From DATMRF01 sp035566435 (GTDB lineage: Bacteria; Verrucomicrobiota; Verrucomicrobiia; Limisphaerales; UBA8199), in contig DATMRF010000050.1 of the NCBI GenBank assembly GCA_035566435.1, positions 30,724 through 94,723 of the forward strand: 64,000 bases of DNA. Direction: 5' to 3'. The notes below the pieces were generated by a model, which was not told the DNA's origin, ran no database searches, and saw only the letters and a list, made by a program, of their open reading frames with translations. The stretch's first letter is position 1. The number at the start of each line of letters is the position of its first letter. Made by a program: the position numbers and the translations under genes. This document shows positions 18,247 through 27,754 of this stretch, piece after piece.

Positions 18247-20655
18247 TTACAAGGGTTTCAAGTCGCCGTTCAGGTTATAGGAGCGGCCGGGCTTCGTGGC
18301 CAGTTCGAGCACTTTGGCCCCTGAGCGCACCAGGCACGAGTTGCCCAGCAGCGAACGGATTTCGGCGCGACTCAGCCTTCCGTCCTTCCAGAACAGGGCC
18401 ACTTCAAATCCGCCGCGGGCGCGCAGCCCCTTCACAGACCCGCTGCCCCACTCCTTCGGCAACGCGGGCAAAAGCTCAACCACTCTGGTGCTCATGGCCC
18501 CGGGCACCGTCCCTCGGGTTTCCTCCTGGTGGCTTTGCAGCAGCATTTCGGCGATGCCGGCGGTCGCGCCGAAATTTCCGTCGATCTGAAACGGAGGATG
18601 CGTGTCGAACAGATTCGGCAGCGTGGACTTCTGCAGCAGCGCGACGACATTTTCGTAAGCCTTTTCACCATCACGAAAGCGGGCCCAGAAGCTGATTATC
18701 CAGGCTCGACTCCAGCCGGTGTGGCCACCCCCATGCGCCAGGCGATACTCAATCGATTTGCGAGCCGCAGACATCATTTCCGGCGCGTTCTGCCACGTAA
18801 ACTGCCTGCCGGGATGGACCCCGAACAAGTGCGACATGTGGCGGTGACCCGGCTCCGGTTCTTTGAACTCTTCGCTCCATTCGAGCAAGCGGCCGTCAGG
18901 GCCGGTTTTCGGCAGCGCGAGCCGGGCTACTGCCTTCACTACGCCCGCTGTAAAGTCGTCTTTGATGCCGAGCTCCGCCGCGGCCTCAAGCGTGTTCCTA
19001 ACGACATCCCAGATGATTTCCTGGTCCATCGAACACCCCATAGAAAGACTGGCTTGCTGGCCGTCCGGCGTGATAAACGCGTTTTCCGGTGAAGTGGTCG
19101 GGCCGGAAACAAGTTTTCCGGTCTTCGGGTCCGGCACCAGCCAATCAAGGAAGAACAGTGACGCCTCCTTGAGGATGGGATAAGCACGCTGGCGCAGAAA
19201 CTGGCGGTCGCCGGTGAACCGGTAATGCTCGATGAAACCCTGCGTGCACCAGCCGCCACCTGTGACCCACATACCCCAGCGGGGACTCCCGTACGGTGTC
19301 GTCCAACGCCAGGGATCGCTGTTCAGGCAGGAGCAAAATCCGCGGCAGCCAAATACCTCACGCGCCGTGCGACGCCCGGCAGGCTGAAGCCTTTCAAGGT
19401 AATCGAAGAACGGCTCATGACATTCCGCCAGGTTCGCGACCTCCGCCGGCCAGTAATTCATCTGTAAATTGATATTGATGTGGTAATCGCTGTTCCACGG
19501 CGCACGCATGTGCTCGTTCCAAAGCCCCTGAAGGTTCGCCGGCAAACCGCCCGGGCGAGAGGAACCCAACAGCAGGTAACGGCCATATTGGAGATAGAGC
19601 GCGGCCAAGGCGGGATCGGAGTCACCCCGCCACACCGCGTCGAGACGTTCATCCGTGGGCTTATCGGGCGCCGGACCAAGGTCGAACGAAACGCGGTTGA
19701 ACAGACGTTGGTGGGCCGCGATAGATGCCTGCCGCAAATGGAGGTAGCCCTTGGTTGCAGCGATCAGATCCTGTTCGCAACGACGGCCCAAGCCTCGCGT
19801 GAGAGGCTTGGACGGCTCCGTTTGGTTGTAATCCGTCGCCGCAGCAAGCACGAGCGTGACAGCGTCGGCTCCCACGACCTCGAGACTGCTTGCCTCGGCC
19901 TGAATCGTGCCATTTCGCGCATGAGCGCAGAGGTGCGCCTCAAAGCTCACGCCCTTGTGCTCGTGTCCGTGAGCCGCCTGGCCCGTTAAGACGACGGTAT
20001 CCGAGCCGCCAGTAACGATTTCACTATCCGGGCGCGTAAGGGAAACCGTGCAAGAGATTTTTCGTGGCTTGTCCGCCGAGAGCTGCACAACGACGAGATC
20101 ATCCGCTCGAGTGGCGAAAACCTCACGCTTGTAGGTAACCCCGTCCGCTCGATAAACAGTCGTGGCAATCCCGGTGGAGAGATTGAGCTCGCGCCGATAG
20201 CCACTTATCTCGCCGGTATGACCAAAAGCTACTTGAAGATCGCCCAAAGGCTGATAGCTCCGCGGTTCGACGGCCGGCGGCAACAGTTGGCGCTCAATCA
20301 ACTTTTCGCCTTCGGAGTACTTGCCCGCGAAAAACAGTTGACGCGCCAGGGCGATAACTGCCGGGCCGCCGGGTTTGGGTTCGGGATACGGCGGCCCGGC
20401 CCAAATCGTGTTTTCGTTGAGCTGAACGCGTTCGTTCGTGACGCCGCCGAAAACCATCGCGCCTAACCGGCCATTGCCCGCAGGTAAAGCCTCTTCCCAT
20501 TTAGCGGCTGGCTGACGGTACCACAGCGTCAAGGCTTGCTCAGCCGGGTCTTGGTCAGCGCCGGCCAGAGCCAACATCGCAAGCAGAGCTAGGGTGGGAA
20601 CGAATTTCCGGCCTGCCGGCGTGCATGGTGCTCTGAAATCCATCCGTCGTTTCAT
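18247..20655 (-). CDS. Glycoside hydrolase family 95, alpha-L-fucosidase
   Basis: The frame is open from 20742, but the ATG at 20655 overlaps the stop of the upstream gene as ATGA and starts a signal peptide (FVPTLALLAMLALAGADQ), so I use it (802 aa). The N-terminal domain begins LWYRQPAAKWEEALPAGNG, followed by LGAMVFGGVTNERVQLNENT, diagnostic for GH95. The (alpha/alpha)6 barrel contains GLWNEHMRAPWNSDYH and NINLQMNYWPAE, where the Asn residues that help activate the catalytic water in GH95 are located, and FQIDGNFGATAGIAEML. GH95 enzymes hydrolyse alpha-1,2-L-fucosyl (and some alpha-L-galactosyl) linkages with inversion, as in xyloglucan or rhamnogalacturonan II side chains. L-fucose released here could feed the BMC pathway. 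Exported; translationally coupled to the gene upstream. Confidence 0.9.
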   Translation of the reverse strand: MKRRMDFRAPCTPAGRKFVPTLALLAMLALAGADQDPAEQALTLWYRQPAAKWEEALPAGNGRLGAMVFGGVTNERVQLNENTIWAGPPYPEPKPGGPAVIALARQLFFAGKYSEGEKLIERQLLPPAVEPRSYQPLGDLQVAFGHTGEISGYRRELNLSTGIATTVYRADGVTYKREVFATRADDLVVVQLSADKPRKISCTVSLTRPDSEIVTGGSDTVVLTGQAAHGHEHKGVSFEAHLCAHARNGTIQAEASSLEVVGADAVTLVLAAATDYNQTEPSKPLTRGLGRRCEQDLIAATKGYLHLRQASIAAHQRLFNRVSFDLGPAPDKPTDERLDAVWRGDSDPALAALYLQYGRYLLLGSSRPGGLPANLQGLWNEHMRAPWNSDYHININLQMNYWPAEVANLAECHEPFFDYLERLQPAGRRTAREVFGCRGFCSCLNSDPWRWTTPYGSPRWGMWVTGGGWCTQGFIEHYRFTGDRQFLRQRAYPILKEASLFFLDWLVPDPKTGKLVSGPTTSPENAFITPDGQQASLSMGCSMDQEIIWDVVRNTLEAAAELGIKDDFTAGVVKAVARLALPKTGPDGRLLEWSEEFKEPEPGHRHMSHLFGVHPGRQFTWQNAPEMMSAARKSIEYRLAHGGGHTGWSRAWIISFWARFRDGEKAYENVVALLQKSTLPNLFDTHPPFQIDGNFGATAGIAEMLLQSHQEETRGTVPGAMSTRVVELLPALPKEWGSGSVKGLRARGGFEVALFWKDGRLSRAEIRSLLGNSCLVRSGAKVLELATKPGRSYNLNGDLKPL

Positions 20656-21731
20656 TCGGCCGCACCTTGGTCCAGGGCCTGCAAAGCCGCGCGCATATAT
20701 CCCATGGCGTAAGCCATACCAGCATGCCACGGAGCGTCGCAAGTCATCTGCGGCGTGTGGTCAGGAATCAATACGCCCTCAAAACGGTTTTCTTTCAAGA
20801 TGCGCAGGACGCGCAGCATATCGATGTCGCCATCATCCACGAACGTTTCACGGTAGTGAGGAGCTTTCCCGGTGATGTTGCGAAAATGGACGTACGCCAG
20901 CTTGCCCTGACGGCTATATTCCTCCACGGCTGTGTAAACATTGCCCTCAGTCATTTCCGCGAGCGTGCCCAGGCAGAACTCAAGTGCGTTGGCGGCGCTG
21001 GGATTCAAGTCGAGCACTCGCTGGTACATGTGCGGCTGATAGACGAGCCGCGGTTGGCCGCGCATTGTCGGCATCGGCGGATCATCCGGATGCAAGGCTA
21101 GTCTTACGCCTGCCTCCTCCGCTACTGGCACGATGTCTTTCAGAAACTCCCCCAGCCGCCGCCAAAGTTCGTCGTGCGTAACCGGCGGGACTGCTCCAGG
21201 CTGGGCATTTGCATCATAAACCATGTTCCAAACCATTCCGTTAGGCATCGGCGTCTCAAGCAGACCGTCCATGCCGACCGAAATAGCGCCACCACGTGCG
21301 AATGGGCCGGTCACACGACCGCAGACGCCCGCGATGCTGAAGTTATACCCCATCACCGGAATGTCGGCCTGGCCCAAACGCCGGATAATAGTCTTCACGT
21401 TTTCGACCTGCTGACTCCTTTTGGGGCCGTCGAGCAATACATCATGCCAATGCGCCGGATCGAAATTCTCGACCGCTTCGATTTTGAGCCCTTCCGCCTC
21501 GGCCGCCCTGCGCAGGCCCAGAAGTTCGTCTAGAGTCCACAATCGGTCTGGGTCTCCCGCAAGCCCCCACCCCTCTTCGGTGCCGGTGGGCTGGTTATCC
21601 TTGGGATTATACGCGCCGGCCTTGAAGTAATCCACTAGGTGCACCACGAGATGGGTCGCGCCCGCCTGGCGCGCGAATCGGAAATTCTCGCGCGTCAGCA
21701 TGTGACGATATAGGCCAAGCCCGAGCTTCAT
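20652..21731 (-). CDS. uxuA: Mannonate dehydratase-like sugar-acid enzyme (UxuA family)
   Basis: 359-residue cytoplasmic TIM-barrel protein starting MKLGLGLYRHMLTRENFRFA. Motifs VMGYNFSIAGVCG, LALHPDDPP and YVHFRNITG match the UxuA family, which dehydrates D-mannonate to 2-keto-3-deoxygluconate using Mn/Fe. It is about 35 residues shorter than E. coli UxuA, and the family signature NGLTLCTGS is replaced by NALEFCLGTLAEM, so the true substrate may be another aldonate. Its place among KduI, KduD and ExuT-like genes supports uronate catabolism converging on 2-keto-3-deoxygluconate. The stop codon overlaps the GH95 start (ATGA). Gene symbol given for the family, not for proven specificity. Confidence 0.75.
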   Translation of the reverse strand: MKLGLGLYRHMLTRENFRFARQAGATHLVVHLVDYFKAGAYNPKDNQPTGTEEGWGLAGDPDRLWTLDELLGLRRAAEAEGLKIEAVENFDPAHWHDVLLDGPKRSQQVENVKTIIRRLGQADIPVMGYNFSIAGVCGRVTGPFARGGAISVGMDGLLETPMPNGMVWNMVYDANAQPGAVPPVTHDELWRRLGEFLKDIVPVAEEAGVRLALHPDDPPMPTMRGQPRLVYQPHMYQRVLDLNPSAANALEFCLGTLAEMTEGNVYTAVEEYSRQGKLAYVHFRNITGKAPHYRETFVDDGDIDMLRVLRILKENRFEGVLIPDHTPQMTCDAPWHAGMAYAMGYMRAALQALDQGAAE

Positions 21732-21782
21732 GGGGATTATGCGCGCGGCCGGGCAAGCGTTCCTCGCCCGCCAAACTGCGAT

Positions 21783-23126
21783 TTAGGTTTTTGCGCGAGT
21801 CAGTTGCAGCGGTTCGAACCGCGGCGCGCACAAATGATGCAGCGCAAAGGCGACAACGTACATGCAGCCGCAAATGCCGAACAGGATGGCATAGCCGGCG
21901 GTCGCGTTGTGCACCGCTTCAAATCGGTCGAGCATCCGCCCAGTGAGGAACGGAAAAATCAGTCCCCCAGCCGAGCCAGCCATGCCGCCGATGCCGATAA
22001 CGGAGGCGACGGCGGGTTTGGGAAACATGTCCGACACGGTCGTATACAGATTGGCGGACCATGCCTGGTGGGCCGAGGCAGCCAGACCGATCAACAATAC
22101 GGCCGACCAATCGCCGACCTTCGTGACCGCCAGGATCGGCAACGCGCAAAGCGCAAATACGAACATTCCCGTTTTGCGCGCCCGTGTCACCGTCCAACCC
22201 CGCTTGGTGAGATACCCCGTGACCCACCCGCCAAAGATGCTGAGTACGGTCACAATGCCGTAGATCGTCACGATGTGTATCCAGCTCTTCTTGATGTTGA
22301 GGCCGCGGGTCTTGTTGAAGAAGTCAGGCAGCCAAATCAGAAAGAACCACCACACCGGGTCCGTAAGAAACTTGGCTATGATAAAGGACCACGTTTGGCG
22401 GTAAGTCAACAAGCTGAGCCAGGGGATCTTTCCTTCCCGATTCCCCTCGTCTTTGTCGCTTCGGATCAAAACCAATTCTTCCGCACTGAGGTATTTGCTG
22501 CGCTCGGGCACGTCATAAAACGGCAGCCAAAGAAAGAGCCACAGCATGCCGGCGATACCCGCCCCAATGAAGGTGGACTGCCACCCCCAGTGAAATGCCA
22601 TGGCCGGAATTACACCGGGGGCGATCAATGCGCCGGCGTTTGTTCCCGCGTTAAAGATACTGGTCGCAAACGCCCGCTCGCGTTTGGGAAACCACAGCGC
22701 CACCGCCTTGATTGCCGAGGGAAAGTTGCCCGCCTCGCCGAGACCGAGGGCCGAACGCGCGGCCAGAAAGCCGCCAAAGCTGCCCACCAGGGCATGGCAA
22801 ACTGCGGCGACACTCCAGGCGGCGATCGAAACCGCATAGCCAATCTTGGTGCCGAAGCGGTCTACAAACCAGCCGAAACCCAAAAGCCCGACGCCGTACG
22901 TAAACTGGAAAGCCGAGTTCACCAGACCAAACTGCGTGTTGTTCCACCCGATGTCGCGGTCGAGGATTTCCTTCAGCAGCGAAAGGATCTGGCGGTCCAC
23001 ATAATTAACCGTCGTCGCCAAGAACAGGAGGGCGCAAACCACCCACCGGTAATTGCGCATGGTGGCGAGAACAGGGCCGCCTCTCATGGAACTCGGGTCA
23101 GAGAGAGTCTTGGAAACATCGGGCAT
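21783..23126 (-). CDS. exuT: MFS hexuronate transporter, ExuT-like (ACS family)
   Basis: 447 residues with about 12 membrane helices. NYRWVVCALLFLATTVNYVD then RQILSLLKEIL at the N-terminus, GLGEAGNFPSAIKAVALWFP in the first half and WWFFLIWLPDFFNKTRGLN in the second are typical of the anion:cation symporter family that takes up galacturonate and glucuronate by proton symport. The central cytoplasmic loop (YLSAEELVLIRSDKDEGNRE) is highly charged. It lies 31 bp after kduD and 51 bp before the uxuA-like gene, inside the uronate block, so the substrate is probably an unsaturated or free hexuronate generated by GH105. An antisense frame of 448 codons covers the whole gene and is a shadow. Confidence 0.88.
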   Translation of the reverse strand: MPDVSKTLSDPSSMRGGPVLATMRNYRWVVCALLFLATTVNYVDRQILSLLKEILDRDIGWNNTQFGLVNSAFQFTYGVGLLGFGWFVDRFGTKIGYAVSIAAWSVAAVCHALVGSFGGFLAARSALGLGEAGNFPSAIKAVALWFPKRERAFATSIFNAGTNAGALIAPGVIPAMAFHWGWQSTFIGAGIAGMLWLFLWLPFYDVPERSKYLSAEELVLIRSDKDEGNREGKIPWLSLLTYRQTWSFIIAKFLTDPVWWFFLIWLPDFFNKTRGLNIKKSWIHIVTIYGIVTVLSIFGGWVTGYLTKRGWTVTRARKTGMFVFALCALPILAVTKVGDWSAVLLIGLAASAHQAWSANLYTTVSDMFPKPAVASVIGIGGMAGSAGGLIFPFLTGRMLDRFEAVHNATAGYAILFGICGCMYVVAFALHHLCAPRFEPLQLTRAKT

Positions 23127-23157
23127 AACTTTTCAATTGGGTTCGCGTAAAATGTTC

Positions 23158-23919
23158 TCAACGAGCAAGCCATCCGCCATCGATCGCCAACGTGTACCCA
23201 TGCATATAGTCCGAGGCGGCTGACGCGAGAAACACCACCGCGCCCTGCAAATCTTGCGAGCGGCCCCAGCGACCGGCTGGAATGCGCGCCAGAATCTCCG
23301 CATTGCGGTTTGGGTCTGCCCGGAGTGCGGCGGTGTTATCGGTTTCCATGTACCCCGGAGCGATGCCATTAACATTGATGCCCTGTGGCGCCAGCTCGTT
23401 CGCCATGATCCGCGTCAAGCCCAACACCGCGCTCTTTGCGGCCGTGTACGACGCCACCCGGACGCCACCCTGAAAAGACAGCATCGAGGCGATGTTGATA
23501 ATCTTGCCGCCCCCGCCCCGTTTCATCATCTGTTTGGCCACGGCCTGGCTCAAAAAAAACAGACTGCGCTGGTTCACCTGCACGACTTCGTCCCAGTCCG
23601 CCTCTGTGACCTCGACCAGAGGCGCCCGACGGATGATCCCGGCATTGTTGACCAGGATATCGATGCCACCCAATTCCTTCACGGTCGTCTCGACGATCCT
23701 GGCAATAGCATCGCTCCGCAACAGGTTCGCCTGGATCTGACAGGCGCGCCGGCCCAGCGCGCGAATGACCTTTGCGGTCTCGTCCGTGGTGGTGGAGCCC
23801 ACAAGAGCCAGGTCAGCCCCCGCCTCCGCCAAGCCGATGGCCATGCCTTTGCCCAGACCCCGGCCGGCGCCAGTGACGATGGCGACCTTTCCGGCCAGGT
23901 TGAACTTTTCCAAAATCAC
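23158..23919 (-). CDS. kduD: 2-dehydro-3-deoxy-D-gluconate 5-dehydrogenase
   Basis: 253-residue short-chain dehydrogenase with a GTG start (complement of 23917-23919). The Rossmann motif is TGAGRGLGKG (residues 17-26), NNAG follows at about 91-94, and the catalytic S-Y-K set is seen as NIASMLSFQGG and SYTAAKS. Agreement with KduD is close from end to end: MILEKFNLAGKVAIVTG, NNAGIIRRAP, NIASMLSFQGGVRVASYTA, IAPGYMETDNTAALRADPNR and the terminal GYTLAIDGGWLAR. The enzyme reduces 2,5-diketo-3-deoxygluconate to 2-keto-3-deoxygluconate with NADH, the step after KduI. It follows kduI by 32 bp on the same strand. Confidence 0.93.
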   Translation of the reverse strand: MILEKFNLAGKVAIVTGAGRGLGKGMAIGLAEAGADLALVGSTTTDETAKVIRALGRRACQIQANLLRSDAIARIVETTVKELGGIDILVNNAGIIRRAPLVEVTEADWDEVVQVNQRSLFFLSQAVAKQMMKRGGGGKIINIASMLSFQGGVRVASYTAAKSAVLGLTRIMANELAPQGINVNGIAPGYMETDNTAALRADPNRNAEILARIPAGRWGRSQDLQGAVVFLASAASDYMHGYTLAIDGGWLAR

Positions 23920-23951
23920 AGATGAGACCGATGAGATTTAAGAGATTTCTA

Positions 23952-24782
23952 TCAGCGCAGGCTGTCCAGAGGAGCCGCGTCCATGTCGTCGAAAGCCTGG
24001 TTTTCGCCGCCCATGCCCCAGCAGAAGGAGTAGGCACCGGTGCCACAGCCGCAGTGGATGGACCAACTGGGGGAAATGACCGCCTGCCGATCGCCCACTA
24101 CCAAATGCCGGGTCTGTTGCGGCGCGCCCATGAAATGCATCACCCTGCGGCTGGGACCGAGATCGAAATAAACATAGACCTCCGAGCGTCGGGTATGCGT
24201 ATGCGGCGGCATGGTGTTCCACACGCATCCTTCCTGCAATTGGGTGAAGCCCATCACTAATTGGCAGCTCTTTATGCCACCGGTATGTATGCATTTGTAG
24301 ATCGTGCGCCGATTCGCATCCGCTGCGTTGCCCAATTCGACCTTCAGGGCGTCCTCCCGGTGAACCAGCGCCGTGGGATAGTTCGCATGGGCAGGATAGC
24401 TCAACCAATAAAAGGCCGCAGGAAGGCCGGCGTCGCGCGTCGCAAAGGTTATGTTTTGGCTGCCACGTCCGACGTACAGACAGTCGAGCTTGCTCATCTC
24501 AAAGCGCCTGCCGTCGACCTCAACCGCGCCTGCTGCGCCAATATTCAGAATACCGAGTTCGCGGCGCTCGCAAAAGAAAGCGGCACGGAGCTCCGCGTCT
24601 GGAGCAAGCTTGAGCGGCGAAGCGGCGGGTACCGCCGATCCAATGATGGCCCTGTCAGCGTCTGAGTAAACCAGTTCCACTGTGCCCGGCGTGAACAACG
24701 ACTCCAGGAGAAAAGCGGAGCGGAGTCGTTCCGTGTTAAGCTGCTCGTATTCGGTTTGGCTGGGGGAGAGACGTACTTGCAT
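23952..24782 (-). CDS. kduI: 5-keto-4-deoxyuronate isomerase
   Basis: 276 aa, normal family length. KduI isomerises the unsaturated uronate released from pectin (5-keto-4-deoxyuronate) to 2,5-diketo-3-deoxygluconate in the cytoplasm. The bicupin fold and zinc ligands are visible in MPPHTHTRRSEVYVYF (two His and Glu) and SWSIHCGCGTGAYSFCWGMG (third His). The N-terminus YEQLNTERLRSAFLLESLF and the C-terminus GENQAFDDMDAAPLDSLR agree with family members. The gene lies between GH105 (95 bp upstream) and kduD, giving the reaction order hydrolase, isomerase, reductase. High confidence. Confidence 0.93.
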   Translation of the reverse strand: MQVRLSPSQTEYEQLNTERLRSAFLLESLFTPGTVELVYSDADRAIIGSAVPAASPLKLAPDAELRAAFFCERRELGILNIGAAGAVEVDGRRFEMSKLDCLYVGRGSQNITFATRDAGLPAAFYWLSYPAHANYPTALVHREDALKVELGNAADANRRTIYKCIHTGGIKSCQLVMGFTQLQEGCVWNTMPPHTHTRRSEVYVYFDLGPSRRVMHFMGAPQQTRHLVVGDRQAVISPSWSIHCGCGTGAYSFCWGMGGENQAFDDMDAAPLDSLR

Positions 24783-24877
24783 AGAGTGCCATTGTCAAAA
24801 CCGGAATCCACGGTTTTCCGGGTCGGGCTCGCAATCGTAATCAAACCGCCTCACCAAGCGGGCTCTGTTCACACTCG

Positions 24878-26794
24878 TCATTTCGCGCTGATCCTCCCGC
24901 AAGACTCCGATACATAACGTACCCACGACTCCTTGTCCTGGAAGTCACCGCTCTTTGTCCAGCCGGCGCCTGCATAGTACACCAGCCGCTGGCCCCGCTT
25001 GACAGTAGTTTGCAGAAAGACCTGATCCGGCGTATCGAGCGGCCGCGCAGGCGCGGTCATCGTCACGCCGCAACCGATTGTTCCGTTGCCTTTCTGCTCT
25101 GGCTCCCAGTACGCCATCCACGAGCCGTCCTTCGCGAAATCAGCAGCGCCGCCGCCCTCACGTTTCACAATGCCCACTACCGCATCCAGCGTCTCCGGGC
25201 CGCCGTCCCAATCAAATCGCGTCTCGATGCGGTTAAGGTTCGAGCCGGTCTCGAGCGAGATTCGCCTGGTCTCGGTCACCTTGACCCCACGAGCGTCATA
25301 AGGGGCATAATTTAACTCGAAGGCGACGCGCGCCGGGCCATTTTCCAGCAGACGCCAGGTCGTAAAATTGTTGGCTACATAAACCTTCCCGTCACGCAAA
25401 ACGCCGGTCGCGCCGCAACCACGGCTGGGTCCCACCTTATACATGTCCAACCCCTCACCATGGTCCTTATGATACTGAGCCAGATAATACCATTTTTCGA
25501 CAATCGGTTTGCGCGTGCGCTTGATCCAGACATCAAGACCGCTGCTGATTTCACCGGTTGCCTCCAACGCCGGCCCGTAAACCCGGTACGCGATGCGCTC
25601 GTTCTCCCATGCGAAATCATCTTTGCGCTGAGGCATGAACGTGGCGTAAGCGGCGGCCGGCAAATCACCCAGCGCCAGACGATACATCTCGCTCCCCACC
25701 AACAGGAACGCGCCCACGCCATAAACATCGCTGTGCGACGGTTCGAACTTCTTGGGATCAGCCCCGATGGGTTGCACATGCTCCAGCCTGCCGTCCGGAG
25801 CAATGCACTCCACCAACGCCTTCCAAGCCCTCCGCACCACCGGCTCGAACATAGGGCGGTCGAGGATGCCCCGGTTGACACCCCAGGCGAGCGCAAAGGT
25901 GAAAAAGCCTGAGCCGCTGGTCTCTTTCAGCGGATACGATTGCGGATCGAGCAGGCTGGAACGCCACAGGCCATCTTCCTGTTGGAGACCCGCGATCTTC
26001 GACGCCATTTCTTTGAATTGCTGCTCGTAGAATTTCCGTTGCGCATGCTCCGGCGGGATAACCTCCAGGACACGGGCGAGACCGGCGAGGACCCAGCCGT
26101 TGCCCCGGCTCCAAAAGACCTTTTTCCCGTTGGCTTCGCGCTTCTGAAAATAGGTGCTGTCGCGGAAATAGAGGTGTTCCTCTTTGTCGTAAAGGAAATC
26201 AGAGGTCGCCCGCCATTCCCGGTCCATGAACTCGACGTACTTGGCGTTGCTGGTGGCGGCAAACAGCCGCAACCAGGCCGGCGGCCCCATGAATAGCGCG
26301 TCACACCACGCCCAGCGATCATTGGCCCCTTTCATATCGAATAGCAGAGCGTTCGTGCGCGGATGCTCCAGGATATAATCGAAACGCTCTTTGGTCGGAC
26401 CCAGCATTGCCGGATCGCGGTGCTGCAAATACAGGTCCAGGTAGGTCTGGCAGATGCAATGGTCGTCGGCGTGATAAATGCGCTTGGCCGGCTTCCATTC
26501 ATGCGCCTCGCCCATTTGCATCATCGCGTCGTGATACTTGGGGTCGTCGGCGAGTTGGCTCAACGCCATGACACCCGCGTAAAATGCGCCGTAGGTCCAA
26601 TCATCCGTCGCCGGCCGCACCGGCGGCTGGGCCAGTTGCCAATCCGCCACGCGCTTCATTAACCCCAGAACTCGTTGCGGAACGACCTCGCTCGATGGCG
26701 CGTCCTGTGCAGAAACGGTCGGAGGAGCGGCGGCAGGCTGAGCCCAGAGAGGAATCGCAAGCGTCGTAAGCAAGCAGGCAGCAGTGTTTCTCAT
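24878..26794 (-). CDS. GH105 unsaturated glycuronyl hydrolase with DUF4861-like C-terminal domain
   Basis: I use the ATG at 26794 (MRNTAACLLTTLAIPLWAQP) because it begins a standard signal peptide; 26815 would add seven residues. The first 380 residues form the (alpha/alpha)6 barrel of GH105, with the catalytic Asp in RWAWCDALFMGPP and the motifs RGNGWVLAGLARVL and GSGFFTFALAWGVN. These enzymes remove the 4,5-unsaturated galacturonate left by rhamnogalacturonan lyases. From about residue 395 a beta-sandwich follows (FAWENERIAYRVYGPALEAT ... GGENGTIGCGV-like text), matching DUF4861 proteins often found alone in pectin loci, so this is a fusion of two modules. Product enters the KduI/KduD pathway encoded next door. 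First gene of the minus-strand block after the regulator. Confidence 0.87.
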   Translation of the reverse strand: MRNTAACLLTTLAIPLWAQPAAAPPTVSAQDAPSSEVVPQRVLGLMKRVADWQLAQPPVRPATDDWTYGAFYAGVMALSQLADDPKYHDAMMQMGEAHEWKPAKRIYHADDHCICQTYLDLYLQHRDPAMLGPTKERFDYILEHPRTNALLFDMKGANDRWAWCDALFMGPPAWLRLFAATSNAKYVEFMDREWRATSDFLYDKEEHLYFRDSTYFQKREANGKKVFWSRGNGWVLAGLARVLEVIPPEHAQRKFYEQQFKEMASKIAGLQQEDGLWRSSLLDPQSYPLKETSGSGFFTFALAWGVNRGILDRPMFEPVVRRAWKALVECIAPDGRLEHVQPIGADPKKFEPSHSDVYGVGAFLLVGSEMYRLALGDLPAAAYATFMPQRKDDFAWENERIAYRVYGPALEATGEISSGLDVWIKRTRKPIVEKWYYLAQYHKDHGEGLDMYKVGPSRGCGATGVLRDGKVYVANNFTTWRLLENGPARVAFELNYAPYDARGVKVTETRRISLETGSNLNRIETRFDWDGGPETLDAVVGIVKREGGGAADFAKDGSWMAYWEPEQKGNGTIGCGVTMTAPARPLDTPDQVFLQTTVKRGQRLVYYAGAGWTKSGDFQDKESWVRYVSESCGRISAK

Positions 26795-26944
26795 AGTCTG
26801 GTTACGCGGTTGCATTGCGTAGTGCCATCTTGACTCCTAAAGCGTGGTAGTCAATTAGCCTTTTGTTCAATGGGCAGGACCGCCAACACCGCCTTGTCCC
26901 GTGGCCGCCCGGCCGCGCGCTTGCTCCCGAGGATCTCCCCCGCG

Positions 26945-27754
26945 TTAAGGCTGACCCGCTTGCACCCGCACGGTCCGCTCCCCCAGCTCCGCGGAGGCGG
27001 GAGCTAGGATCACTTCGATCCCCCGCTCGCGCAGCGCCCGAACCAAGTCGCCCGGAGCGGCGCTGTCGGTTACGATGACGTCCACGCAGTCCAGGTCGCA
27101 CAGCGGCAGTACTGATTTGCGGTTGAACTTGGTGTGGTCGAAACAGAAGATTACTTTCTGCGCCCCTTGGATCATCGCTCGCTGGATGTCAATCAGCAGT
27201 CCGTGAGAATTCGTAATGCCTTCCAGGGAAATCCCACCAGCGCTCATCACTGCTACATCAGCGTGAATCTTCAAAAAGGCATCGACCGCGAGTGGCCCAA
27301 CCAACACCCCAAGCCTGGGATAAATCACTCCCCCCGAAACCACAACCTCCTGCCGGTTGGCCGACGCAAAAAGGTTCGCCACGGGCAGCGAGTTCGTTAT
27401 CAGTTGCGGTGCCTTGCTCTCGAGATACTTCGCAACGTGGTACGCTGTCGTCCCTGCATCAATGATCACGCTTTGATTCGGCAGAATGATCTCAGCGCAA
27501 GCACGACCGATCATCTCTTTCTCGGTTAACTGGTGTGTGTCCCGGGCCGAGAACGCGAACTCGTCTGAACGTGGTGCCACAATACGAGCCCCGCCATGCG
27601 TACGCCTCACCGAACCCTCCGATTCCAGTACTGTCAGGTCGCGACGAACTGTCGAAACAGACGCACGAACTTGATTTGCAATATCTTCTAACGATGCAAA
27701 CTCAACTTTTTGCAGATATTCCCCGATGCGATGTTGACGTTCTTCTGGCTGCAT
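26945..27754 (-). CDS. DeoR-family transcriptional regulator
   Basis: The ATG at 27754 (MQPEERQHRIGEYLQKVEFA) gives a 269-residue protein that starts exactly where DeoR family members start; the 23 codons before it are not conserved-looking. The N-terminal winged helix has the family signature SLEDIANQVRASVSTVRRDL followed by LESEGSVRRTHGGA. The C-terminal sugar-phosphate-sensing domain carries DAGTTAYHVAKYL, TNSLPVANLFAS, GGVIYPRLGVLVG and DHTKFNRKSVLPL. DeoR regulators sense phosphorylated sugars; the effector here could be rhamnulose- or fuculose-1-phosphate or DHAP (inference). It is divergent from the BMC operon with a 62-bp gap, and on the strand of the pectin block, so it could control both. 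A DeoR regulator is part of PVM-type BMC loci in general. Confidence 0.9.
   Translation of the reverse strand: MQPEERQHRIGEYLQKVEFASLEDIANQVRASVSTVRRDLTVLESEGSVRRTHGGARIVAPRSDEFAFSARDTHQLTEKEMIGRACAEIILPNQSVIIDAGTTAYHVAKYLESKAPQLITNSLPVANLFASANRQEVVVSGGVIYPRLGVLVGPLAVDAFLKIHADVAVMSAGGISLEGITNSHGLLIDIQRAMIQGAQKVIFCFDHTKFNRKSVLPLCDLDCVDVIVTDSAAPGDLVRALRERGIEVILAPASAELGERTVRVQAGQP

Noticed and set aside
21804..23150. 448-codon plus-strand frame opposite the transporter gene
   Set aside because: Composition is that of an antisense shadow (Arg/Gly/Pro-rich, no motifs); the minus strand encodes a clear 12-helix MFS protein.
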